From the NCBI RefSeq assembly GCF_000142905.1, contig NW_013657670.1, positions 236,323 through 300,322 on the forward strand: 64,000 bases of DNA, given 5' to 3'. Origin of the DNA: Thecamonas trahens ATCC 50062 (Eukaryota; Apusozoa; Apusomonadida; Apusomonadidae). The translations under genes and the position numbers were made by a program. Under the pieces are notes generated by a model. It worked only from the letters and a program-made list of their open reading frames with translations. It was not told where the DNA came from and made no database searches. This document shows positions 9,858 through 20,211 of this stretch, piece by piece; the stretch's first letter is position 1, and every line of letters begins with the position of its first letter.

Positions 9858-10544
9858 TCATTCCTGTGTCTCCGGCACAAGCGCGAGGTCGGAGATGGCC
9901 ACGCGTGAGTTGCGTGGATTGGCTGCCCGCTCAACACACTGCGCAAAGAGCGCCACAAGCTTGGCACGGGCAAGCTGGTCCTCAACCGAGCCTGCGGTGT
10001 GGTCGGTGGCCTGGGTGGCGTAGGTGGCGGCAAGGTCGTGGACAACCTTGCCCTGGCTCCCACGCGACATCTTGCGGACGGCGCCGCGGCCGCGGCGGCT
10101 AGGTGCAGCCGGGCCCGGTCGGTACGACGCCACAAGCGCAGCCGCGTAGTTAAGCTGTTCACCAGCAGCGCGCGCCACGGCATCGCGGGCGATAGCCGGA
10201 TTGATGGCGTCTTTGCCGAGCGCCCGGTACAGCGGGACAACGCCGGCGAGGTCGAGCGAAGCCGTGTACGAGGCACGCATCGAGAGCGGGATGGGCCCCA
10301 GCGGGCCGTCGATGAGTGTCGTGCACGGCACAGGTGCGGCATCAATGAGCACAGCTTTCTCGCCCATGACAGGGAGGCAGTGATGGTAGCCTGGGCCGTA
10401 CGCGTGCGGCTTGAGCACGCCATTGCGGACGACGAGGCCGTAGCTGTCGGGCGGGACGTGGAACCGCCCGCCAAAGTACTGGTACACGCAAAAGCCGACG
10501 CCTCCGGCCATGACCGAGAATACAGCCGTTCGCACGGCCTGCAT
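9858..10544 (-). CDS. SPFH/prohibitin-like membrane protein (tentative)
   Basis: A 228-residue protein. The N-terminus (MQAVRTAVFSVMAGGVGFCV) is a single hydrophobic segment. It is followed by a short beta-rich domain with VPPDSYGLVVRNGVL, YGPGYHHCLPV and RASYTASLDL. These resemble the start of SPFH/band-7 proteins (membrane anchor, GPGLH.. loop, beta strands, then helices). Helical segments follow (IARDAVARAAGEQLNYAAAL; LARAKLVALFAQCVERAAN). The resemblance is weak, and a lineage-specific membrane protein is the alternative. Its 3' end converges on the LIM-SH3 gene with 77 bp between stops. It is divergent from MUS81, sharing a 225-bp promoter. Confidence 0.5.
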   Translation of the reverse strand: MQAVRTAVFSVMAGGVGFCVYQYFGGRFHVPPDSYGLVVRNGVLKPHAYGPGYHHCLPVMGEKAVLIDAAPVPCTTLIDGPLGPIPLSMRASYTASLDLAGVVPLYRALGKDAINPAIARDAVARAAGEQLNYAAALVASYRPGPAAPSRRGRGAVRKMSRGSQGKVVHDLAATYATQATDHTAGSVEDQLARAKLVALFAQCVERAANPRNSRVAISDLALVPETQE

Positions 10545-10769
10545 GATGGGATGGAGTGGCGTGTTCTGAGGTCCCTCAGCCCAGGGTAACAGCGACGGCA
10601 GTCGGTCCGTGTTCGCGACCGTGACCGACCGACCGCCGACGGGGTGAGTCGGGCGAGCCTGGCATCGGGCACAACACTCATCCGAATCGGTGCTAGAGAG
10701 GGGGAGGGGGGACGGGCTTTCGGGGAGACACGGCAGAGCAGAGCGCGGCGTAGTCCACAGTGGCACGGC

Positions 10770-12675
10770 ATGCCACGAAGGAGAGCGGCGGGCAAGGCTA
10801 AGAAGCCCGCCAACCCGCACAACGCGGTCTACGTTCACATCATGCTCGGCCTCGTGGCCGCAGAGAGCAACGACAACAGGGCACGCGGCCTGCGCAAGGC
10901 GCTGCGGTCTGTCCTGGTCTATCCTCTCCCACTCGCTGCGCCGCATGAGGTCATCCGACTCGAAGGCATCGGCCCTTACACCCGCGATGCCGTCGTCGAT
11001 GCGTACAACGCCCTGCTGGCGGCGTACGGACCCGAAGGCCTCCTCGCCGGCGCATGGGACGAGGCTCCTCCGCCTCCGTCCACGTCTGCGACTCCGGCAG
11101 TCGCTCGCAAGCGCAAGCGTGGACCCGGCGCCGGTCCCGAGTCGGCCGGTCCCGAGTCGGCCGGCGGCGCGCCGGCCAAGCGCAGCAAGCGCGCGTACCG
11201 ACCGCGCAAAGGCTCGGGCGCGTGGGCGCTTGTCACCGCCCTGCATCGCTGGCAAGTCGACCAGTCGCCGCAGCCGTGGCGCGGTCCGGTGACCAAGGAG
11301 GAGGTCATCAACGTGGCCCAGCCGCTGACCACGTCGCAGTTTGCACCGCCCCAGGGCGACGACGCCAAGGCCGGGGCCCGCCGTGGTGCATCCATGGGCG
11401 GACCGGCGTACTCGTTCACGGCGTGGTCAAACATGGGTAAGCTTGTTGAAAAGGGCCTCGTGACCCGGGCTGGCCGCCCAGCGCGCTACTCGCTCACCGA
11501 CGCCGGCATTGAGCTCGGCACACTGCTTGCGTCGGGCCAGCCTGCCCCGCGGCCATCCCAGCCATCGCGAGGCAAGGAAGAGGAGGTGCGGAAGAGAGTC
11601 CGTGCAGCTTCCGCTGCCTCGACCGCGCAGCTGCTCGCGCGTCCGGAATCGGTAGCCTCGAGTGCCCCGAGCTCGCACGCTGTGCTCTCGCCGCTGACGG
11701 CGCGGGCGCGCCGAGCCTCGCGCGCTCGCGCTCCGACTACTACACGTCACATGCGGTAAGCTCGCCAACGTGGGTGGCTGCGCGAACCTCACCCAGCGCA
11801 TCTGCTGTCCAGCCGGTTGGCTCCCGCCCAACGAGCGGGGCGGCGAGCGATGGTCGGTACTCTATCAAGCTCATTGTCGACCGCCGAGAAGTGGTCCAAT
11901 CCAGGCTTGCGGCGCGCAAGCTGGCCATGCACATGGCCAAAAAGACATTGCGTACGAAGAGCGGACATGTAATGTCGGAGACTTTGTCTTTATCATTACC
12001 GACCGAACGCAGCCCGGGTGCGAGTTTGTGGCCGACTTTATTGTCGAGCGCAAGGTCCTCGCTGATCTCGTCGGCTCGATCCGCAGCGGGCGGTACCGGG
12101 CGCAGCTAGCGCGGCTCGTGCAGAGCGGTGTCTCCAAGATATTCTTCCTCGTCGAGGGCAATTTCCTGGCCAAGACTCCAATTGCTCACGGACCCGAGGC
12201 ATCAACGCTGGCGTCGATGGCTACAGCCGTCCACCACATCAAGGCCAATGGCGGCAACGTCCACACCTCGACGTCAACGGCCGACTCGGCAAGCTGGCTT
12301 GAGGCTGTTTATATGTCGCTGACCAAGGCGGTCATCGACGGCGGCCTCGATGCCGTCGCAGCCCGCCATCCCAATGGCAGTGGCGCCCTGCTTACCTTTG
12401 ACGAGCTGCAGATCATCGGCGCCGTCGGCTACTCAGAGTCGGTCCGCTCCAACTTTGGCAAGATGCTCATGACTGTCTCGGGCATGTCGGCCGACAAGGC
12501 CGCTGTCGTGCTTGTCAAGTACCGCACATTGGGCGGACTTCGTGCTGCGTATCGCGCCGCCGGTCCCGATGCGGGTAAGACGCTCCTAGCCGGCGAAAAG
12601 GTGCCTGGTGCCCGCAACTCGTTTGGCCGTTCCTTGTCGAACGCGGTCTGGAGGGCGTTCTGGGCCGATGAGTGA
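10770..12675 (+). CDS. MUS81: MUS81 structure-specific endonuclease subunit (two frame breaks)
   Basis: The N-terminal segment reads ANPHNAVYVHIMLGLV and KALRSVLVYPLPL, the MUS81 helix-hairpin-helix start. A winged helix follows (MGKLVEKGLVTRAGRPARYS LTDAG region). The XPF-type nuclease has LIVDRREV, VGDFVF, the ERK active-site motif in FIVERKVLADLVGSIRSGRY, and FFLVEGN. The C-terminal (HhH)2 region ends with GMSADKAAVVLVKYRTLGGL. The frame steps -1 twice: once between about 11560 and 11756 in the Ser/Arg-rich linker (most likely near 11720), and once at the A5 run 11939-11943, where MAKK continues as DIAYEERTCNVGDF. Restoring one base at each gives about 635 residues, typical for MUS81. With an EME1-type partner it cleaves 3' flaps and nicked Holliday junctions. 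Confidence 0.88.
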
Positions 12676-12706
12676 GTGTCAGCTTTAGCCAAATGCCAAA
12701 CATCAC

Positions 12707-15261
12707 TCAGTCGCTGGTAAACACGCGACGCCACAGATCATCAAAGTCGAGATCGGCCGAGTCGGGCGCAGCCGACGGCGGCACCAAGCCCGACCAGGCA
12801 GAGGGAGCCAGCAACCGCCACGCGTGGGCTTCGTCCCAGCCGGCATCCGGCTTGCTCCACCTCGCTTCAAAGCTGCTCGCCAGGAAGGGGAGTGGGGTGG
12901 AGGTCATCAAGTGTGGGACGACAAAGCGGAGGCGCTGGGCGCTCACGTTGTCATCGTCGCTCTCTTTGCCGGCGCTGGCACTTGCTAGAGCATTGATCCA
13001 TGCGCAGCACGTAGTTGAGGTGCCCGAGCGCGCAAGCAAAACAATAGCATAGCCAAGCCGGTCTGCAGTAGAGTTACAAACGGGCCGCGTGCTGGCATCA
13101 GCGGCCGTCAGCGCCCTCGCTTCGGAAAAGAGTCCGCCAGCGTGACAAGCGTCGCGTCGACGCCGCGGGCAACGAGCTCTGCTGCCAGGACCGGTGCGGA
13201 GATCCAGGCCTTGAGCGCAGCCCAGAGCTCGCCATGAATCTGAGGTCCGTCAGAGCTGCTGCCGCCAGCTGGAGAAAAGCTGGGGGTGGCAAGCGTTGCA
13301 GCGGCGATTTGACGAGTAAACGCGGCGGTGGTGGTGGCAGCAGCAGCATCGGCCACAAGCGAGCGGGCCGAGCGAGCCGACTCGGTGGCAAGCGCGGCGC
13401 AGAGCGAGGCAGAGAGTCCAGACGCCACCCAGACGCGATCGATCCAAATCGAGTTGAGCTCGGCAGTGGCGAGCCAGTGCGAGACGCGCGCGACATGGGC
13501 CTCGCCACCCTCAGCAGAGAGCAGCGCGTGGGTAAGCGGCTCCACAGCTGGTACAGCCCACAAGGAATCCATCACGCGTTCGGGCAGCTTCGAATGTGCA
13601 CGCACGGCAGCCGCTAGCGGTAGTGCAATGACGTTGCGAGCACTGGGTCGCGAGCATGTCTCTAGGGCAGCAAGAAGCGGTACAATCCACGAACTCTCGT
13701 CCTGTACGACATCACTGGGCGGCAGTGCACAAACGACGTTGCCGAGGGCTTGCGAGACAACCTGAGCGGCAAAAGATGTCGGGGCCGAAATGGCGTGGGC
13801 GAGTGAGCGCGCGAGAACTGTGAGGGCCTCAGGTCCGGAGCCGCAGAGGCACCTGGTCCGGACCGAGGTGGCGAGCTCGGAGAGGACCGAGGCATCGTAA
13901 GCGAGGCGCAGTTCTGCGAGCGAGACCAGGCCGTGGCGCGGCAGGCCGTCGAGCCTACTCGAGTCGCCGAGCCGGCCAACAAGTGTGTCGAGCCATGGCT
14001 GAAGAGAAGCAGCTGATTGGGCCAGGGCGTCCGCGGTTGGCAGGACGGAGCGCCAGGCGCGCAGCCAGGAGGCTTTGGGGTCGAGCAGCGCGAGGAGGTC
14101 ATCGCCACGGACGTCTGCGTCGGGGTTCGACGAGCGCAAGAGGAACACAAAGCTCGCCAGAACTTGCTCCAGCTCGGAAGCCAGTGGCATGTGGCCCGGC
14201 AGCGCGTCCGGCATTGTGACCGCAAGCTGGAGGACGAGGTGGACGCAAGCGAGGAGAAAGAGCAGCGGCAGTGAGGGGGCTTGCTGCGGCGAGTCGAGGC
14301 CACGGCGGGCATGGCGGACGAGGGTGGCGGCAAGATCGGAGAGCAAAATGGGCTCATGATGCGAGCGCAGAACCCGAGCGGCGGCCTTGGCCACGCCTTC
14401 AAACAGCGAGCTCCGCTGGCTCCGCTCGGCGCCGGGCCACAACCGAGCCACGAGGCCGAGGCCGCGATGTGCGTAGGCGAGATCGGCTGAAGCGAGGACA
14501 GCGTCGAGCGCGCTGATCAGATTGGGCCAGCACGGGGCCGCAAGCAAGTCATTGGGTGCAAACGACTCGAGCTTGGAGAGGGCGGCGAGATGGCGCTCGC
14601 CAGGGAGCGATCCGGGGTGATCAGCAAGCGCGGCAAGGAGCGCAGTGAGCGGCTCGAGCTCGTCGTAGGGCATGAGCGGACCGAGCGAGAAGCACGAGGC
14701 CATAGAGCGAGCTGAGGTAAAGTCGGACGAGGCATCCGACTCGGAGGCGAGCGAGGGAGAGGCCGACGAGCCGCGGCGAGCCGGGAGGACCAGACCGGTG
14801 CCCGGCGGGTGAGGCGAGGCGCGACCACCGGCCGCAGCCAGCTCGAAGCGGACGCGGGCAACGGCAGCGGCAGTGTCTGCGGCAGCGGCAGCGGCGAGGG
14901 CGGCGACGGTCTCTGACTCGGCAAAGCGGCGGGCTAGTATGGCTGTGGCGTCAGCGTCGACCGACGGATCGCCGCCCGGCTCGCCAGCAGCTGCGAGGTG
15001 CGGCAGCGCATCGAGGAGCGCAGCCTCGACAAGCGGACCAAGCGATGCATCCAGACGGGCGCGAAGGACTCTGGTGATCGAGAGGGCGTGGAACTGGGGA
15101 TCTGTAGTCGGGAGCGCAGCGACGGCGGAGTCGAGGTCGATTGGCGCCGAGCTGCCAGCAGGCATATGCGCCTGCGCGGCCCACACCGCCGCCTCGGCAG
15201 CCGAGCGGACATGGTGGCGGGTGATAGCCATGCCACGGGCCTCGCGGCCGTGGTCGTTCAT
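12707..15261 (-). CDS. large all-helical protein, HEAT/ARM-like, unidentified (one frame break)
   Basis: Starts MNDHGREARGMAITRHH at 15261. One frame runs to a stop at 13108. Coding character continues in the -1 frame down to 12707 (ALTAADASTRP ... RLGYAIVLLARSGT ... DFDDLWRRVFTSD). The two frames join at the A4 run 13126-13129 (TTTT on the coding strand), where one extra base gives LADSFSEARAL. Joined length is about 851 residues, rich in Ala/Leu helices with repeated LLAAL and VLRSH-type segments, suggesting alpha-solenoid folding. The stretch around WPNLISALDAVLASADLAY weakly recalls ciliary BROMI/TBC1D32 proteins, but I cannot confirm this. The stop is 31 bp from the convergent MUS81 stop. 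Confidence 0.6.
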
Positions 15262-15605
15262 GGCGTAGCAGTGAGAAGCAACGAGCCTGAAGAGACTGGA
15301 GGAGTGGAGTGTTGCACTAGCACAAGCATTTGCTGGTTTGGGAGGGGGGGGAGGGGGGGCGGTGAGTGACATGTAGTGCACCATTCGCACTGAACACCAC
15401 CGCACCGTGGATTCCGGGCCTTGTCAGCTCAGGGTGGGCGCCGCAAGGGTCACGGCAGGCGGCTGCATGTATTACACATTTAGGAGGAGAAGCAACATGG
15501 TTTTGCAGGGCGCGAGGAAACAGGGGGCTCAGCGAGCATGCACGCTGCTGGGCATGCACGTGAAAATCAGTCTGGGTAGCCTCGAGCCAAGGTCGGAGGA
15601 CGAGG
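15262..15605. other. intergenic region
   Basis: 344 bp between the stop of the HhH protein gene and the start of the helical protein gene, both minus. It contains a G-rich block (15339-15359), C-rich on the coding strand just upstream of the 15261 start. No other feature was recognised. Confidence 0.6.
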
Positions 15606-16678
15606 TCACTGCGATGGGCCAGCAGCAGCCGGGGCAGACAACGAGGCTGTGGTGCAGTCAAGGCCAGGGAGCGGGGAGGAGTCTTTGAGCTCTGCGCGTG
15701 GAACTCGCGAGTTGGGATGGAGAAGGCTGCTAGCGGCGGCGTAGACCCAAAGGGCCTGCGAAACGGCATTGGCCGTCCAAAACGTCTTTCCCCGTCTGCA
15801 GCCTTGGCGCCTGCAGCGACGCGGGCGGCCTCCAACACGCGGGCCTTGGTGCGAACTCGTTTGACAAAAGCGAGATAGTACTTGGTGGTGAACTTGATCG
15901 GGCCGAGCGGCGGTGATGTGATGGCCTTGGCCATGGGCGAGTCCAAAAACGGGACCAGGTCCGGAGCGTAGACGGAGAGCACAGCCGAGGCTGATGCTGG
16001 GCCGATGCCAGACAAGGCCGCCACCGAGTTGATGGCTTGCTTGATGGCAGCAAGCGTCGAGTCGTCATCGGCACAAGAGTATTCGTACTCGTAGAGGACT
16101 TTCTTGGACGAGTCGGCGACGCGCTTAAGGGCAAAGCAGCCCTTAACGGTGGCATCCAGGACAGCGAGCTCATCGTTGGAGAGGGTGAGAGCCTTGTTGC
16201 GCGGGCGCCACGTCCCGCGCATCATCTTCCATGTCACAATGTGGCCAAGCTCTTCGCGAGAAAACCACGGCTGCGGCTCGCGCATGGCGATCCTGCGTGG
16301 AAGAACGTTGGCCATCCAGGCGTCGAGTTCGACAAGTCGCGGCGAGTCGACACGTGCCGCCAGGTGCAACGGGTACGCCGCAAGGTATGCGGCCCAGACT
16401 GACTCGTCGTCGCAGGTCCACAAATCGATGTCTGTGGGTAGGCAGCCTGCCGCCAAGGCCACGCCGAGCTCGCCAGCATCCTTGATTGGGGCAGGGCCGC
16501 TGGTGCTACCTCCAGAAAGCTGTCCGCGTGGAGAGCCTCCACTGACGTCCAGAGGCGCGCGCAATCCGCGCAGTATCTTTGATGGGCGGCTCTGTGGAGA
16601 GCCCGAGTGCGAGTCTGCGCTAGAGGGTGAGCTTGCAACCTCGCCCTTGCCTTCTCCGTCGACCGGTCTCTTGCGCAT
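15606..16678 (-). CDS. helix-hairpin-helix protein of unknown function (one frame break)
   Basis: Starts MRKRPVDGEGKGE. After a Ser/Pro/Gly-rich tail (residues 1-75) comes a conserved helical domain with LVELDAWMANVLPRRI, ELGHIVTWKMMRGTWRPRNK and a hairpin-helix-hairpin VAALSGIGPASASAVLSVY, then DLVPFLDSPMAKAI. I know this combination (WKMxRGxxRPR plus GxGPAxASA) from uncharacterised eukaryotic proteins with no assigned function. At the A4 run 15779-15782 (TTTT on the coding strand) one extra base changes a tail of poor coding quality into FWTANAVSQALWVYAAASS and gives a stop at 15606, for 357 residues. Without it the frame stays open to 15317. DNA binding through the hairpin is possible but inferred. 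Confidence 0.68.
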
Positions 16679-17127
16679 GGCCGTAGTGAGTACCGCGGGG
16701 GGGGGAGTACCCGAGAGAAGTGAGTCAGACTTTTGCCTATCACAGCCAATCAAAACCAATCAGTGTCCACTGTCCAGGAATCACCTGGGAATCACGCCCC
16801 GGTCACCCACCTAGCACGCATGCTCTGGCAGAGGTCATGCCCAAGGCCCGAGCCAGGCATTGGCTCCGGCTAGGGTCAGTCGCCGCCATACCCGCTGCAA
16901 ACAACCGGAGAGCACGCATGCAGCCGAGCCGCTTGCATCCTGGGTGGAGGTGTCAAGACACTGGGGCAGACTTGGTTGTCGGAGGAGGGGGAGCGGGGGG
17001 GGCGGCTGCCGCACAATTTGCGCCGCCGCCGGGCTTTCCCGTCAGCGCGGCCGCCAGCGCCCCTGCTCACGCACACGCGACTCGTCCCTGCACAGCGGGC
17101 TCCCCCTCGGCCAAGCGTTCTGCAGAG
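16679..17127. other. divergent intergenic region
   Basis: 449 bp between the HhH protein gene (-) and the GT41 gene (+). The GT41 frame is open back to 16720, so an earlier start cannot be excluded. Short G-runs (16698-16706) are present. No other feature was recognised. Confidence 0.55.
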
Positions 17128-19494
17128 ATGAAGCGCTTGGTAGTGAGAGGCGCAGACGTGGCGTTCGTTGTGGCACTGCTGATGGCAGCGGGTGCGGTAT
17201 GGCCTTGTGCACACGGAGTGCGCGCCCGGCTCCACGAGCGCCGCGGTGTGGCGCGGTGCCCAGAGGCGGGCGAAGGCGGGTACGAAGCGCTGATGGCAGC
17301 CGGACTGAGGCACGCACAGAGCAATGCAGCGCTGGCCAAAGCGTTGGCCTGCTTTGACGCGGCAGCCGCAAGCTCACCTCGGTCGCCCGAGCCGCTACGC
17401 GAGGCTGGGCTAGTTGCGGCACGGGCGGGTCGACGAGTCGAGGCACTCACGGCGCTACGCAAGGCGGCCGCGCTAGCCGACGGCAGCGGGTATGCGCATC
17501 GGGTGTACGCCGCACTCTATGACGTGCATGCAGGTTCCAATGCGTGGGATAAGGCAGCGGCAGCGATCTCCAAGGCTGTTGACCTGGCGCCGTCGTGCGT
17601 GTACTATCAGGCGCTAGCGCAGGCGCGGCTCTCGAGCGGGGACGTGCTTGGGGCGTGGAGAGCACTGGTGAATGCACGGGCGGCGCCCGATGTAGAGAGG
17701 CTTGATGCTGCGCAGTTGGTTGCGCTCGAAACCAACATCGGACGATTGTCGTCGCCGGCAGCAGTAGCAGCAGCTGCAGGCGACGAGCCGGACTCGGAGG
17801 CCATCCGCAGCCGCGGGCTCGACGCGTTTGCAGCGGCCGTGGCCGGCTCGGCCAAGGCCGGCCTCTCTTCGTCGGCCGAGCTCCACTACCGGTACGGGAC
17901 GGCACTGACCGAGGCCATGGCCCGGCGACGGTGGTCGACGCTTGCCGGCAGCGCCGACGACCAGTTTGACTATGTGGACGAGGCGCTGGCGCAGTTTGAC
18001 AGAGCGGCGGAAATCGAACCGAACCACCATCACGCCCGGGTCTCGGCCTTTCACTCGGCCAACTACAACTGCGTGTTTGACAAGCGTGCCGAGAGCCACC
18101 GGTATGTGGAGGCGCTGATGGAGTCGCAGCTCGCGGCAGGCGCCGATCTAACTATTACGCCCGAAATGGCGCTCCTCGCCTTTGACGGGCCGCTCCTTGC
18201 CTCGGTCAACGCACGACTTGCGACCGAGGCCGAGCGAGACCACGTGAATGCGGCGGTCAAAGCCGAACTCATGGCAGGCTGGCCGAAGGAGCCGGCCAGC
18301 GATGGGAGGATTGTGCTCGGCATCCTCAACACTTGGGGCCCGAACGCAATCATGTCCAAGGTCATGGACTGTATGGTGAGCGTGCTTGACCGAACCAAGT
18401 ACCGCATTGTGCTTTTTGATCTCGGCGCAGTTCGCGGCTATCTCGAGTCATGGCCTGTCGACGAGGTGGTGTACATGGGCGCGGCAGATGGTGTGACCGG
18501 GGCGCGGGCAATCGCGTCGCGCAACGTCCACATTCTGCTAGACTGCTCGAGCATGAAAGAGCTGCGCGGTTTTTACTACACGCTCCACCGGCCGGCGCCG
18601 ATTGCCATCAGCTGGCTCGGCTGGCCGACCACCTCCGGCACTTCCGCCGTCGACTACATTGCCGGCGACCCGGTGGTGCTCCCCAAGTCACCAGGCGACG
18701 CCTCGCGCGGCGCGTTTGCCGAATCGTTCCTTGTCCTTCCCTCGTACTTTGTCTCGTGCCATCGGGCCAAGTCTGCGGCGCTCCTTCCGCATCTTTCCCT
18801 CGCCAAAAGCGAGCGCAGCGGCGAGCGCAGCGCGCTCCGTGCCGAAATCGGGCTGCCGCCAGCAGGCAGCGGCTTTGTCTTTGCCAACTTTAACCAGCTG
18901 TACAAAGTTACGCCGGCGCTTCTCGATGCATGGATTGACGTCCTAGACGCTGTGCCAAGTGCCGTCCTCTGGCTACTGCGGCATCCGTTACCGGGCGAGC
19001 GGCGGATACGAAAGTACCTCGAGTCGCGCGGCATCAGCCGCGAGCGGGTAGTCTTTACCCACACCACCCAGCCAGAGGTCTTTATCCGGCGCGCTTCCGC
19101 CGCAGACCTCTTTCTCGACAACTTTATCTACACCGGCGGCGCAACAACACTCGACACGCTCTTTGCTGGCGTTCCAGTCCTCACCCTTCCGGGAAACCGG
19201 ATTGTGGCGCGGATGTCGGCCTCAATTCTGACTGCCATGGAACTCGATGACGAGCTGGTTGCTTCGTCGGTGGACGAGTATGTGGCGCGAGCAGTTCACC
19301 TTGCCACCAACGTCGACGAGTACGTGAGAGTGCGCACAAAGGTCGAAGCCGCGCGCGACGCAGACAACTCGCGCGTCTTTGATGTCTCGACATGGGTGTC
19401 CGGCCTTGAGGCCGGCCTCGATGCAGTGTGGAGGGCATGGGAAGGTGAGCAGGCCAAGCCGCAGGTCGTGGATGTGAGCCAAAGACAAGCGTAG
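17128..19494 (+). CDS. GT41 O-glycosyltransferase (OGT/SPY-like) with N-terminal signal anchor
   Basis: A 788-residue protein starting MKRLVVRGADVAFVVALLMA, a probable signal peptide or anchor. Residues about 45-330 are helical repeats of TPR type (AYAALYDVHAGSNAWDKAAA; LAQFDRAAEIEPNHHHAR). The GT41 catalytic region spans about residue 390 to the end: NVHILLDCSSMK, RPAPIAISWLGWPTTSGTSA, ANFNQLYKVTPALLDAW (with the UDP-contacting Lys) and LWLLRHP, then YTGGATTLDTLFAGVPVLTL. The His of the human OGT GNHPTSH segment is absent (TWGPNAIMSK). The His before TT in the donor-site loop is Ala (GGATT). Function is therefore uncertain: O-GlcNAc or, as in SPINDLY, O-fucose transfer. The signal anchor is unusual because GT41 enzymes are normally nucleocytoplasmic. 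Confidence 0.85.
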   Translation: MKRLVVRGADVAFVVALLMAAGAVWPCAHGVRARLHERRGVARCPEAGEGGYEALMAAGLRHAQSNAALAKALACFDAAAASSPRSPEPLREAGLVAARAGRRVEALTALRKAAALADGSGYAHRVYAALYDVHAGSNAWDKAAAAISKAVDLAPSCVYYQALAQARLSSGDVLGAWRALVNARAAPDVERLDAAQLVALETNIGRLSSPAAVAAAAGDEPDSEAIRSRGLDAFAAAVAGSAKAGLSSSAELHYRYGTALTEAMARRRWSTLAGSADDQFDYVDEALAQFDRAAEIEPNHHHARVSAFHSANYNCVFDKRAESHRYVEALMESQLAAGADLTITPEMALLAFDGPLLASVNARLATEAERDHVNAAVKAELMAGWPKEPASDGRIVLGILNTWGPNAIMSKVMDCMVSVLDRTKYRIVLFDLGAVRGYLESWPVDEVVYMGAADGVTGARAIASRNVHILLDCSSMKELRGFYYTLHRPAPIAISWLGWPTTSGTSAVDYIAGDPVVLPKSPGDASRGAFAESFLVLPSYFVSCHRAKSAALLPHLSLAKSERSGERSALRAEIGLPPAGSGFVFANFNQLYKVTPALLDAWIDVLDAVPSAVLWLLRHPLPGERRIRKYLESRGISRERVVFTHTTQPEVFIRRASAADLFLDNFIYTGGATTLDTLFAGVPVLTLPGNRIVARMSASILTAMELDDELVASSVDEYVARAVHLATNVDEYVRVRTKVEAARDADNSRVFDVSTWVSGLEAGLDAVWRAWEGEQAKPQVVDVSQRQA

Positions 19495-19558
19495 CATACT
19501 CCTCTCGCTGCGGAGCTTGCTTGCTAAACACCTTGCACCCGCTCTCGAGCGACGCGTT

Positions 19559-20211
19559 CTACGGTGCCGGTGGCGCAACCATTGATGGCATGACAGGTGT
19601 CTCCTTACGGCCGCGGAGCTTCTTCTTGCGCTTCTTGAACTTGCGCCACGACGAGACGCGGGACTCGCGGTCCTTCTCCCACTCTTCCTTAAACGCAGCC
19701 TCGGCCTTGCGCTTGCGCTTCTTGGCCTCTTCGCGCTCCTTGCGCGCCGCCAGCTCGGCCTCGTGCATCTGCTTGGCGACGACAGCCTCGGCCTGGGCGT
19801 CGGCGATGCGGTTGCAGATCTCAATCTGGAGCGCAGTGTCTACGTCAAACGGCGATGGAGCGCGCCGCTCACGCTTGGCAGCCTTGAGCTTCTTACGCTG
19901 TGTCCGGGTGACGACGGCTGTCGCCTCGGCAACCATCCGCTGGAACTCGGCGTACGCGCCAGACGTCGAGGTGAGCGTGTCGTACGCTGCCTTGACCGCC
20001 TCGAACGCCTCTTGAGCGCGCGCATCGTTTGGGTTTCGGTCTGGATGCACTACCAGCGACAGCCGGCGGTAGCCGACTTGAGCTCGTCCTTGGCTGTCGT
20101 CGGCGCAATGCCGAGGACCCAGAACGGGTTGAGGTTGCGGAACTTGTGTCCCGGCTGCAGGATCCGGTCTATCGTCGCCGAGTTGCCCTCCTCGGCTGCT
20201 GGGGCTGCCAT
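19559..20211 (-). CDS. DNAJC8: DNAJC8-like J-domain splicing factor (one frame break)
   Basis: The start MAAPAAEEGNSATIDRIL is followed by FRNLNPFWVLGIAPTTAKDE, the entry into the J domain. The frame then breaks at 20071/20072. The J domain resumes in the -1 frame as YRRLSLVVHPDRNPNDARAQ with the HPD motif, then AFEAVKAAYDTL. The rest is a charged coiled-coil region (EAELAARKEREEAKKRKRK) ending with WEKDRESRVSSWRKFKKRKK, the RVxSWRxF signature of DNAJC8/SPF31. Adding one base gives 217 residues, near the family norm. DNAJC8 is a spliceosome-associated HSP70 co-chaperone. The break here is not at a homopolymer run (GGCTAC). The stop converges on the GT41 gene with 64 bp between. Confidence 0.85.

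Noticed and set aside
8542-9861. 439-codon minus-strand frame opposite the LIM-SH3 gene
   Set aside because: Antisense of coding repeats in GC-rich DNA; no family features.
11939-11943. Programmed -1 ribosomal frameshift in MUS81
   Set aside because: The site (C AAA AAG) is not a canonical X XXY YYZ heptamer, and similar breaks occur at unrelated sites, so a one-base sequence deficit is simpler.
16720-17127. 136-residue N-terminal extension of the GT41 protein
   Set aside because: Composition is non-coding-like, and the signal-type segment begins naturally at 17128; kept only as a caveat.
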